Shown piece after piece: positions 18,051 to 26,130 of a DNA stretch of 42,756 nt. Below the pieces are notes generated by a model. The model ran no database searches. It was not told the origin of the DNA and worked only from the letters and a program-made list of their open reading frames with translations. Each line of letters starts with the position of its first letter. Positions within the stretch are counted from its first letter, which is position 1. The stretch lies in the NCBI GenBank assembly GCA_009697505.1, contig SHUD01000018.1, forward strand, positions 1 to 42,756. Direction: 5' to 3'. The position numbers were made by a program, and so were the translations under genes. Source of the DNA: Bryobacterales bacterium (GTDB taxonomy: Bacteria > Acidobacteriota > Terriglobia > Bryobacterales > Bryobacteraceae).

Positions 18051-18968
18051 ATGATTGCAAAACGAATAACCCGAGGTGTACTCGCGGCGGCGCTGCTGTC
18101 AGTGCTTCTGGCGGCCACGCGCGCCGTCGCGCAGCAGAGTTCTGGCTCAGCCGCCGTGGGGGATCGCAACGGCCCGCTGCACGGGCAGTATTACGTGAAG
18201 CCGTTCAAGATCATAGGCAACATCTACTTCGTGGGCTTCTCCAACAACGCGGCGTATCTCATCACCACGCCGCAGGGGCATTTCTTGATTGACGCCGTAT
18301 ACGAGGATATCAACGCCCAGCAGGTGAAGAACATCGAGGACCTCGGTTTCAAGATAAAGGACGTGAAGTATCTGCTGAACGCCCACGCCCACTCCGATCA
18401 TGTGAATGGTCTGGCCGGGATGAAGAAGCTGACCGGCGCCACGGTGGTGGCCATGGTCGAGGAGGTGAAATCTTTGGAAGACGGGGGTGTCAGCGACTTC
18501 AGAAGCGACGGCCGCAAGCTCTGGGAGCCGGTGAAAGTGGACAAGATCATCAAGGAAGGCGAACAGCTTACCATTGGCTCAACGACGCTAACCGCGCGCA
18601 AGACCGCCGGGCACACCCAAGGTTGCTCCACCTTCACCATGATGGTGGATGACGCGGGCAAGAAGCGGCAGGCCATCTTCATCTGCAGCATGGGCCTGAA
18701 CGGCGGCGTGCCGCTGGTGAATTATTCCAAGTACCCCAATATCGCCGAGGACTACATGCGCTCGTTCGACATTCTGCGCAGCATCCCGGCGGAGGTGTTC
18801 CTCGTTTCGCACACCAGCCACTACGACCTAGAGGGCAAGTTGAAGAAGATGGGCCAGCCCGGCCCCAACCCGTTCATTGACCCGCAGGGCTACAAGGACT
18901 ACATCGTGCGCTTCGAGAAGGGCTTCAAGGAGCAATACGCGAAGGACCTGGCCGCGGCCAAGAAGTAA
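18051..18968 (+). CDS. Exported metallo-beta-lactamase-fold hydrolase, subclass B3-like
   Basis: A 305-residue exported protein. ATG 18051 is preferred (AGAGAGG upstream, then a typical signal peptide MIAKRITRGVLAAALLSVLLA ending AVAQ); ATG 18030 would add 7 residues. The zinc motif is HAHSDH with His112, His114, Asp116 and His117; His188 (GHTQGCS) and His254 (SHTSHYD) complete a B3-type site. The spacing and the closing SHTSHYDLEGK match B3 enzymes, many of which in environmental bacteria are not proven lactamases. Its place next to exported amidohydrolases and TonB receptors fits hydrolysis of an imported cyclic amide or ester; antibiotic cleavage is possible but not shown. Confidence 0.85.
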   Translation: MIAKRITRGVLAAALLSVLLAATRAVAQQSSGSAAVGDRNGPLHGQYYVKPFKIIGNIYFVGFSNNAAYLITTPQGHFLIDAVYEDINAQQVKNIEDLGFKIKDVKYLLNAHAHSDHVNGLAGMKKLTGATVVAMVEEVKSLEDGGVSDFRSDGRKLWEPVKVDKIIKEGEQLTIGSTTLTARKTAGHTQGCSTFTMMVDDAGKKRQAIFICSMGLNGGVPLVNYSKYPNIAEDYMRSFDILRSIPAEVFLVSHTSHYDLEGKLKKMGQPGPNPFIDPQGYKDYIVRFEKGFKEQYAKDLAAAKK

Positions 18969-18970
18969 TT

Positions 18971-19075
18971 AACTGAGCCGCGATGGAACACCCCGGCTGG
19001 CCGTGGGCCGGGAGGGAGTGGTGGTTAGATTTGGGGCAAGATTAACCCCCGCTCCCTGACGGTCGTGGCTCTGTT
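18971..19075. repeat. Degenerate copy of the GAGCC-CGACCG hairpin family
   Basis: The right arm (19043-19075) fits the family (CTCCCTGACGGTC then GGCTCTGTT). The left arm is split: GAGCCGCGA at 18975-18983, then about 24 unrelated bases, then GGGAGGGAGTGGTGGTTA ending at 19026. It appears to be an interrupted or decayed element. Confidence 0.6.
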
Positions 19076-19105
19076 GCATCATCCCGTACCCACCGCCGAA
19101 TCACC

Positions 19106-19135
19106 TTGACTTGCATCTGGGTACTCTGCTAAAAC
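19106..19135 (+). promoter_or_regulatory. Candidate promoter of the first TonB receptor
   Basis: TTGACT (19106-19111), 18 bases, TAAAAC (19130-19135) with TGC before it as an extended -10. The same layout is at 7068 and a near-match at 15814. Confidence 0.45.
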
Positions 19136-19236
19136 GGAGCCAATAATAGTTGGTAGAACTACATTTTCTCCAGGCTTGGTCAGGCTCGAATGAGTTTTGG
19201 ACCGCAATCTATTGGTAATTTAGAAAGCGAGGCCCT

Positions 19237-22200
19237 ATGAAATTGGCAATCAGAGCGAGCTTGCTCGCAGTGTTGTTGTTCGTCGCGGCGAGCGGATGGT
19301 CGCAAGCGACCACCGGCACCGTTGCGGGAACAGTTACTGACTCCTCGGGAGCCGTCGTGCCGGGAGCAACCATCGTCCTGCTGAACGAGGAGACCGGCAT
19401 ATCGCGCACCATCCAGACGGATGGCGGCGGGCGATACAGCGCCCCGGCGCTGGGTCTGGGCCGCTACAAAGTTACGGGGAGCCTGGAAGGATTCCAGACT
19501 GAGGCGCGGGGACCGATCGAGCTTTCCGTGGGCCGCACGTCGATCGTCAACTTTCAGTTGCAGGTGGGCGCCGTCGCCAACACCGTGGAAGTGACCGGCG
19601 AAGCGCCGCTGGTGGAGACCACCAAGGGCGGCCTCGGCTCGCTGGTCGATAGCACCACGATTGAAGAGCTTCCACTCAATGGCCGCGATATCGCGCAGCT
19701 CATCACCCTGCAGACCGGCGCGGTGGAGTATACCGGCGCGTCTTCGGAAGGCGGCAAACTGCTGGTGGTCTCCGGCGGTCGCCCCACCACCAACGTCTTT
19801 CTCATTGACGGCGTGTCCATCGAATCTTACACGCAGAAAACGCCCACCGGTACTTCCGGCAACTTCCTCGGCGCGGAGGCCGTGCGCGAGTTCCGCGTGG
19901 AGACCAATTCCTACTCGGCTGAGTACGGACGCGGCACCGGCGGCATCTTCAACGTGGCCACCAAGAGCGGCACCAATCAGTTCCACGGCTCGGCGTTCGA
20001 ATACCTCCGCAACGACAATCTGGATGCCACCCAATGGGAGACTAAAAAGGCTGATCTGGCGAAGCCGGAGTTCAAGCTCAATCAGTTCGGCGGCAGCCTC
20101 GGCGGACCTATCAAGAAAGATCAGACCCACTTCTTTGGCACTTATGAAGCCTATCGCGAGCGACTGGGCGTTACCAGCAGCCTGATCACTTTCGGCGAAG
20201 GGCTGCGCCGGAACCTGCGGCCCAATGGGACGCGGGTTACCACGGCCACCGATGGGACGCGCAATGCTGATGGCATTCGTGCCGAGATCGTGCCCTATCT
20301 GACCAGTCCCGATCTGTGGCTCCTGCCGAACGGTCAGTTGCTGGACGATGGAACCGGACGATACAACTTCACGTCAGGCCAGCCCACCGCGGAAGACCTC
20401 TACCAGGTGCGGGTGGATCATAAACTCACCGACAACGATTCGATCTTCGGACGCTATACGCTGCTCAATTCGGACCGCGAGCGTCTGTCCGACGGCGGAG
20501 GCTTCCCCGGCGACCGTGTAACGGATAGTGTCCGCAACCAATACTCGACCATCGAGTGGAACCGCATCATCAGCCCCTCGGTGTTGAACACCTTCCGCAT
20601 GGGCTACAACCGCACGCGCCCGATCAACAAGACGACCCAGGCACCCATCAACCCCGCGCTCTTCTTCGTACCCTCCAGCGGCCAGCTCGGAGACTTGGGC
20701 GTAACCGGCGTGAATGGAGTGGGCGAAGGCGTAACGGGAGAGTTTCGTGTCCTGAACTCCTTCCAGTTCATTGATGACGTGAATTGGACCAGGGGCCGCA
20801 ACAGCATGAAGTTTGGATTTAACTGGAACCGCATTCAGTTCAATGGCTGGAATCCGGCGCGCGATGCCGCCAATTACACATTCAATTCCATCCCCAATTT
20901 CTTCAACGCCGTCGTGCAGCGCTTCCGCGGGGCCATTGCGCCGGGCTTCAACGATGCCTTCCGCAGCTTCCGCGAGAACATCATCTCCATGTATTTCCAG
21001 GATGATTTCCGCGTGACGCCCCGGCTGACGCTGAACCTCGGCGTGCGCTACGAATTCATCACCGTGCCCACGGAGAACTATGGCCGCGTGGCCAACTTCA
21101 AGGGCGATGTAAATTTCATGCGCACTCCCACCACCTCCGTCGGCGTCAATGGGTTGACCACCGGCAATCCGTGGTTTGACAATCCGTCGCTCAAGAACAT
21201 TGCTCCCCGGCTGGGCTTTGCCTGGGACGTCGATGGATCGGGCAAGACCGCCATCCGCGGCGGCGGCGGCTTGTTCTTTATGAATTTTGACCAGACTTGG
21301 ATTCGCACCGCGGGATTCCGCGTGCCGCCGTTCTTGGTGGAGGTTGAGGCCACGCAGGCCGTGCCTTTCCCGAATATGGCCGCACTATGCAGTGTGCAGA
21401 GCCCCTTGATTACGGTGGGCAATCCCTGCCCCGGTCGTGCCGCACCAGACACCGTGCAGCAAACCGGGAACAGCCCGTACGTGATTCAGTACAACCTCAA
21501 TGTGCAGCGCCAACTCAACGCCAGCACCGTAGTAACGGTTGGATACGCCGGTTCGCGCGGCATCCGCCTGCCGGGCGTCTCTGACGTGAACGGCTATGAT
21601 CCCGTCGAGGAAAATGGCCGCCTGGTGTTCCCGGCCAGCCTGTTCAACGCCGCCGGCACCACGGTTACCGCGACGCGCCCCAACCCCAACTTCGATCTCA
21701 TCCGCCTGCGCTATCCCGGCATGAACTCCTGGTACAACTCGCTGCAGGTGAATGTGACCAGGAAGTACTCGCAGGGTCTGCAACTGGGCGGCGCATACAC
21801 TTTCTCGAGGAATCTGGACGAAATCTCCGGCGTCCAGACCGCCAGCGACACGAACAGCGGTCCCAACTCGATCCCCAATTACCATCAACACGGGATTTAC
21901 AAAGCCCGCTCCTCCTTTGACGCCACCAACGTCCTCACCTTCAATTCGACGTATGAACTTCCCATCGGCACGGGCAAAGCCATTGGCGGCGGAATGAGCG
22001 GAATCGCCGATCACATTATCGGCGGCTGGCAGGTGGGCGGGATCGTTACACTCGCCTCCGGCTTCCCCTCCACCATCAGCAATTCGGTGCGCTTCACCAC
22101 GCTGGGAAATGGCAACGAGTCCCCCGACTTGAAGGCCGGATTCTCCAACAACCCCACCAGTGGAACCACCGCCGGTTGCACGTTGCAGCTTTCCGCGACG

Positions 22201-22557
22201 CTTAGCAAGACCTATGCGGCGGGCACCAAGCTGGGTACGCCGGAGCTGTATTTTGATCCCTGCGCTTTCCAACCAGCGCCCAATCGCACGTTCGGTAATC
22301 TCGGCCGCAACACCATCGAAATGCCGGGACGCGCCGTGGTGGACTTCACTCTCTCCAAGTCCTATCGCTTTAGCGAATCGAAAACGCTGGAGTTCGGCAT
22401 GGATGCCTTCAACTTCTTTAATCGCGTGAATCTCAGCGGTCCTGAGCGCAACATTTTCAGCGCCACTGGATTCCTGGCCAGTTCCACGGTCGGCGAGATC
22501 AATGATACGACGGGCTCGGCCCGGCAGATTCAGTTGCGCCTGAAGCTGAAGTTCTAA
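19237..22557 (+). CDS. TonB-dependent receptor, Oar-like, with carboxypeptidase-regulatory N-terminal domain (copy 1)
   Basis: A 1106-residue outer-membrane receptor. Signal peptide about residues 1-24; a carboxypeptidase regulatory-like (CarboxypepD_reg) domain about 26-108 (GTVAGTVTDSSGAVVPGA, GRYKVTGSLEGFQTEA); a plug domain about 115-235 with VEVTGEAPLVET and ELPLNGRD; then a large beta-barrel ending in LKLKF with the terminal Phe expected for outer-membrane insertion. GCGAGG (19227-19232) precedes the ATG by 4 bases. This Oar/SusC-like type is abundant in Acidobacteriota and imports large or bulky ligands using TonB energy; no SusD partner is seen. Its near neighbour (22663-25956) is a tandem paralogue, separated by a terminator-like stem. 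Confidence 0.93.
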   Translation: MKLAIRASLLAVLLFVAASGWSQATTGTVAGTVTDSSGAVVPGATIVLLNEETGISRTIQTDGGGRYSAPALGLGRYKVTGSLEGFQTEARGPIELSVGRTSIVNFQLQVGAVANTVEVTGEAPLVETTKGGLGSLVDSTTIEELPLNGRDIAQLITLQTGAVEYTGASSEGGKLLVVSGGRPTTNVFLIDGVSIESYTQKTPTGTSGNFLGAEAVREFRVETNSYSAEYGRGTGGIFNVATKSGTNQFHGSAFEYLRNDNLDATQWETKKADLAKPEFKLNQFGGSLGGPIKKDQTHFFGTYEAYRERLGVTSSLITFGEGLRRNLRPNGTRVTTATDGTRNADGIRAEIVPYLTSPDLWLLPNGQLLDDGTGRYNFTSGQPTAEDLYQVRVDHKLTDNDSIFGRYTLLNSDRERLSDGGGFPGDRVTDSVRNQYSTIEWNRIISPSVLNTFRMGYNRTRPINKTTQAPINPALFFVPSSGQLGDLGVTGVNGVGEGVTGEFRVLNSFQFIDDVNWTRGRNSMKFGFNWNRIQFNGWNPARDAANYTFNSIPNFFNAVVQRFRGAIAPGFNDAFRSFRENIISMYFQDDFRVTPRLTLNLGVRYEFITVPTENYGRVANFKGDVNFMRTPTTSVGVNGLTTGNPWFDNPSLKNIAPRLGFAWDVDGSGKTAIRGGGGLFFMNFDQTWIRTAGFRVPPFLVEVEATQAVPFPNMAALCSVQSPLITVGNPCPGRAAPDTVQQTGNSPYVIQYNLNVQRQLNASTVVTVGYAGSRGIRLPGVSDVNGYDPVEENGRLVFPASLFNAAGTTVTATRPNPNFDLIRLRYPGMNSWYNSLQVNVTRKYSQGLQLGGAYTFSRNLDEISGVQTASDTNSGPNSIPNYHQHGIYKARSSFDATNVLTFNSTYELPIGTGKAIGGGMSGIADHIIGGWQVGGIVTLASGFPSTISNSVRFTTLGNGNESPDLKAGFSNNPTSGTTAGCTLQLSATLSKTYAAGTKLGTPELYFDPCAFQPAPNRTFGNLGRNTIEMPGRAVVDFTLSKSYRFSESKTLEFGMDAFNFFNRVNLSGPERNIFSATGFLASSTVGEINDTTGSARQIQLRLKLKF

Positions 22558-22597
22558 GCTTCGGCATGGGCCGGAGAACAACTCAATGCACCCCATT

Positions 22598-22634
22598 GCG
22601 GGCGGTGGGTCCATCCGCCGCCCGCATCGTTTTT
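22598..22634 (+). terminator. Rho-independent terminator between the two TonB receptor genes
   Basis: An 11-bp stem with one G-T pair (22598-22608 with 22615-22625), a 6-base loop, and TTTTT at 22630-22634. It lies 40 bases after the first receptor's stop. Confidence 0.75.
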
Positions 22635-22662
22635 GTGTGAACTGAAAGGAAGGGATCACTCC

Positions 22663-25600
22663 ATGAAACATTTCATTCAAAGGTCCGTGCTGGCGTTGGT
22701 GATCGTTCTATCGCTGGTTTCCGCCGCCCTGACCATTACGTTGCGCGCGCAGGATACCACGGCGACCATCTCGGGGCGCGTGGCGGATTCCTCCGGCGCG
22801 GTGCTGCCCGGCGCGCAGGTGGTAATCGTCAATGAGAACACCGGCATCACCCGCACCGCCACCACCGACAGCGCCGGTCGCTACAACGCGCCCGCGCTCT
22901 CGCTGGGCAATTACAAGGTTACGGCTTCCACGCAAGGTTTCCAGACCGAGGCGCGCAGCGGCATCACCCTGACGCTGGGTCGTCAGGCCATCGTCAATTT
23001 TGATTTGCAGGTCGGCGCGGTCTCGCAGATTCTGGAAGTAACCGGCGAAGCCCCGCTGGTGGATACCGTGAAGGGCAGCGTCGGCCAGCTCGTCGAGAGC
23101 GCCACCATTCAGGAGCTGCCGCTCAACGGGCGCGACCTGACGCAATTGATTACACTGCAAACCGGCGCGGTCGAGTATTCCGCCTACGGCGAGCAGGGCG
23201 GGCGCGGGTCCACAGGGGGCAAGCTGATTTCCGTCTCCGGCGGGCGGCTGACGACGAACGTATTTCTCATGGACGGCATCATCATCGAATCATCCAACAT
23301 GAAGACGCCCACCGGCGTCTCCGGCAATTTCCTAGGCTCCGACGGCATCCGCGAATTCAAAGTCGAGTCCAACGCCTACTCCGCCGAGTTTGGACGCGGC
23401 GCTGGCGGCATCTTCAATCTGGCCACCAACGCGGGGACGAATCAGTATCACGGCACCCTGTTCGAGTATCTGCGCAACGACAACCTCGACGCGAAGAAGT
23501 GGGAGACCAACAAGCTGGGCGCGCGCGACGCGAGCGGCGACGCCATCAAGCCGCCCTTCGCGCGCAATCAATTTGGCGGCAGCCTGGCCGGGCCCATCAT
23601 CCGCGATAAGAGCTTCTTCTTCGGCCTCTATGAGGGCTTCCGCGAGCGCAAGGGACAGACCATTCAGAGCACCACGTTTACGGACGCCGCGAAACTCACG
23701 CCCGGAATTGATCCACGCGTGACGCCCTATCTGCGCCTGTGGCCGTCGCCGAACGGCGAAACGCGCGGCCAGTTGGGCGATTACATTTTCGATTTTTCCA
23801 CGCCGGTCAACGAGGATTACTACCAGATGCGCGGCGATCATCACTTCTCGGAGAACGATTCGTTCTTCATGCGCTACAGCTTCTCGGACTCGAAGCAGGT
23901 CGTCCCATTTTCGTTTCCTGAGTATACGAACAATTTCAAAAACACCAACCACTTCGTGACCATCGAAGACACGCACATTTTCTCGCCCTCATTTCTAGTC
24001 TCGTTCCGCGGAGGATTCTCGCGCACCAATCCGCTGGAGCTTTCGCAGAATCCTGACATTGATCCGAACTTGCTGTTCAACCCCGCCTTCACTCAGATGG
24101 GCGCCATCGCCATCACCAACGGGCCGAGTTCCATTGGCAACGGAACCACCGGCGGCGGACTGACCAACAACTCGTACCAGTACGTCGTGGATGCCCGCTA
24201 CATCAAGGGCGCACACTCGACTAAATTCGGCTTCAACTGGAACACCATCCAGTTCTTTGGTTGGCTGCCCGGCCGCGACGCAGGCGACTACACTTTTGGT
24301 TCGGTCACCAACTTCTTTGCTGCCAACTCCAGCCGCTTTCGCGGCGCTATCTCGGCCGCCTTCAATGACGCTTATCGCAGCATGAGCCAGGAGATCAACG
24401 GCCTGTATTTCCAGGATGACTTTCAGGTCACGCCGCGCCTGACGCTGAACCTGGGCCTGCGCTACGAATTCATCCGCATTCCGCGCGAACGCTATGGCCG
24501 CATCGGTAATTTCCGCGGCGACCGGAATGTCCTGCTGGGCGCGACGTTGAAAGACATCACCACGGGCAGCCCCTGGATCGATAATCCCTCGAAGAAGAAT
24601 TTCGCTCCGCGAATTGGTTTTGCCTATGACGTTTTCGGCAATCAGAAAACCGCGCTGCGCGGCGGCTGGGGAATGTTCCATCTGCAATTCGCCCACACCT
24701 GGTGGCGCACCGCGGTGTTCCGCATGCCGCCCTTCCTGATTGAGACACAGGCCACCCCGCAGACCATCAACGGCGTTACCGTGCCTGTTCCGTTCCCGGA
24801 TATTTTCCGGCTGTGCGGCTCGCAGGACCCGACCTCGCCCACCAGCGACCAGCGCTGCACGGGCCGTCCCGCGCCGGACTTTCCGCAGCATAAATTTACG
24901 ACGCCGTACGTCATGCAGTACAACCTCACCCTGCAGCATCAGTTGACCTCGAACGCCACGGTATCCGTAGGCTATGTCGGCTCGCGCGGCGTGCGGCTGC
25001 CGGCGGTGGCGGACATCAACGTGGCCTTCGGCGATTTCTCAAGCGGCCGCGCGGTGTTCCCCACCAGCTCCCGGCCCAACAAGTCCTTCGACGATCTGCG
25101 CATGCGTTATCCTGGAGCGGATTCGTTCTACAACTCGATGCAACTCAGCTTGCAGCGCCGCATGAATCGCGGCTTGCAGTACGGTGTCTCCTACACCTGG
25201 TCGCGCAACATTGACGACATCTCCGGCAATCAGACCGCCAGCGACTCCAACACCGGCGTGAACTGGATCACCTACTACCCGGACAAGGGAATGTATCGCG
25301 GCCTGTCGTCATTCGATATACGCCACGTCCTCTCCGTCAACTCGATCTACGAACTGCCGTTCGGCAATGGCAAGGCAATCGGCGCTGGGATGCCCGCATG
25401 GGCCAACGCAGTGGTGGGCGGCTGGCAGTTGAGCGGCGTCATGAGTCTCTATGGTGGTGTGCCGGCGACCGTCGATGCCACGCCATCGGGCGGCATGACC
25501 GGCAGCGGCGTGCGCCAGCAATTCCCAGATTTGAAGCCGGGCGCGAATAATAATCCTTCCAGCGGGACATCGGCCGGTTGCACGCTGACCATCGCCGGCG

Positions 25601-25956
25601 GCACACGCACCATCGCGGCCGGCACCCCACTGGGCACGCCAGAACTCTACTTTGATCCTTGCGTATTTACTCCGGCGCCCACGCAACAAACGCTCGGCAA
25701 CCTGGGTCGCAACACGGTCATCCTGCCCGGACGCGCCACCGTGGACTTTACGCTTTCGAAGAACTACAACGTAACCGAGGCCGCCAAGCTGCAGTTTCGT
25801 CTGGAGGCTTACAACATTCTCAATCGCGCCAACCTCGGCATTCCGGTGTTGAACAGCTTCGACGCCAGCAACCGCGGCAATGCCGAGACGGGGCGTATCA
25901 CCACCACCTCCACTTCGGCACGGCAGGTGCAGCTGGGCCTGAAGCTGACGTTCTAA
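22663..25956 (+). CDS. TonB-dependent receptor, Oar-like (copy 2)
   Basis: A 1097-residue paralogue of the preceding receptor. The ATG at 22663 follows a purine-rich AAGGAAGGGA; an in-frame TTG at 22633 lies within the terminator's T-run and is rejected. Signal peptide about 1-30 (ending LRAQ), CarboxypepD_reg domain about 32-115 (ATISGRVADSSGAVLPGA), plug with VTGEAPLVDT and ELPLNGRDLTQL, then the barrel ending in LKLTF. Domain order and many motifs match copy 1 throughout, including NPSSGTSAGCTL versus NPTSGTTAGCTL and GTPELYFDPC near the C-terminus; those two Cys, shared by both, may form a disulfide in an outer loop. Divergence between the copies suggests different ligands. Confidence 0.93.
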   Translation: MKHFIQRSVLALVIVLSLVSAALTITLRAQDTTATISGRVADSSGAVLPGAQVVIVNENTGITRTATTDSAGRYNAPALSLGNYKVTASTQGFQTEARSGITLTLGRQAIVNFDLQVGAVSQILEVTGEAPLVDTVKGSVGQLVESATIQELPLNGRDLTQLITLQTGAVEYSAYGEQGGRGSTGGKLISVSGGRLTTNVFLMDGIIIESSNMKTPTGVSGNFLGSDGIREFKVESNAYSAEFGRGAGGIFNLATNAGTNQYHGTLFEYLRNDNLDAKKWETNKLGARDASGDAIKPPFARNQFGGSLAGPIIRDKSFFFGLYEGFRERKGQTIQSTTFTDAAKLTPGIDPRVTPYLRLWPSPNGETRGQLGDYIFDFSTPVNEDYYQMRGDHHFSENDSFFMRYSFSDSKQVVPFSFPEYTNNFKNTNHFVTIEDTHIFSPSFLVSFRGGFSRTNPLELSQNPDIDPNLLFNPAFTQMGAIAITNGPSSIGNGTTGGGLTNNSYQYVVDARYIKGAHSTKFGFNWNTIQFFGWLPGRDAGDYTFGSVTNFFAANSSRFRGAISAAFNDAYRSMSQEINGLYFQDDFQVTPRLTLNLGLRYEFIRIPRERYGRIGNFRGDRNVLLGATLKDITTGSPWIDNPSKKNFAPRIGFAYDVFGNQKTALRGGWGMFHLQFAHTWWRTAVFRMPPFLIETQATPQTINGVTVPVPFPDIFRLCGSQDPTSPTSDQRCTGRPAPDFPQHKFTTPYVMQYNLTLQHQLTSNATVSVGYVGSRGVRLPAVADINVAFGDFSSGRAVFPTSSRPNKSFDDLRMRYPGADSFYNSMQLSLQRRMNRGLQYGVSYTWSRNIDDISGNQTASDSNTGVNWITYYPDKGMYRGLSSFDIRHVLSVNSIYELPFGNGKAIGAGMPAWANAVVGGWQLSGVMSLYGGVPATVDATPSGGMTGSGVRQQFPDLKPGANNNPSSGTSAGCTLTIAGGTRTIAAGTPLGTPELYFDPCVFTPAPTQQTLGNLGRNTVILPGRATVDFTLSKNYNVTEAAKLQFRLEAYNILNRANLGIPVLNSFDASNRGNAETGRITTTSTSARQVQLGLKLTF

Positions 25957-25998
25957 TTTTTGAAAATGACGTTCTAGATCGAACCTGCTAGAAAGGCG

Positions 25999-26029
25999 AG
26001 CCGCCCGGCGGGAAACCGCTTGGGCGGCT
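25999..26029 (+). terminator. Strong hairpin after the second TonB receptor
   Basis: AGCCGCCC (25999-26006) pairs with GGGCGGCT (26022-26029); inner bases extend the stem to about 13 bp with one bulged T and a GAAA tetraloop. No T-run follows, so termination is uncertain. Confidence 0.5.
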
Positions 26030-26057
26030 TGCGCGTCTAATCCAGTAGGCATATGAT
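26029..26057 (+). promoter_or_regulatory. Candidate promoter of amidohydrolase copy 4
   Basis: TTGCGC (26029-26034), 17 bases, TATGAT (26052-26057), about 70 bases before the start codon. Confidence 0.45.
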
Positions 26058-26094
26058 GTTTCCTGCATATTCAGCACTCGTTTTTGGTTAACTC

Positions 26095-26130
26095 TTTGGA
26101 GGTGTTTTGATGTTTGGAGGTATTGTGATG
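26095..26130 (+). promoter_or_regulatory. Tandemly duplicated ribosome-binding site plus start codon
   Basis: TTTGGAGG, 7 bases, ATG occurs twice in direct repeat of 18 bases: GGAGG 26098-26102 with ATG 26110, and GGAGG 26116-26120 with ATG 26128. The two 18-base units (26095-26112, 26113-26130) differ at 2 positions and are in the same frame, so both starts give the same protein with a 6-residue difference. Confidence 0.8.
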
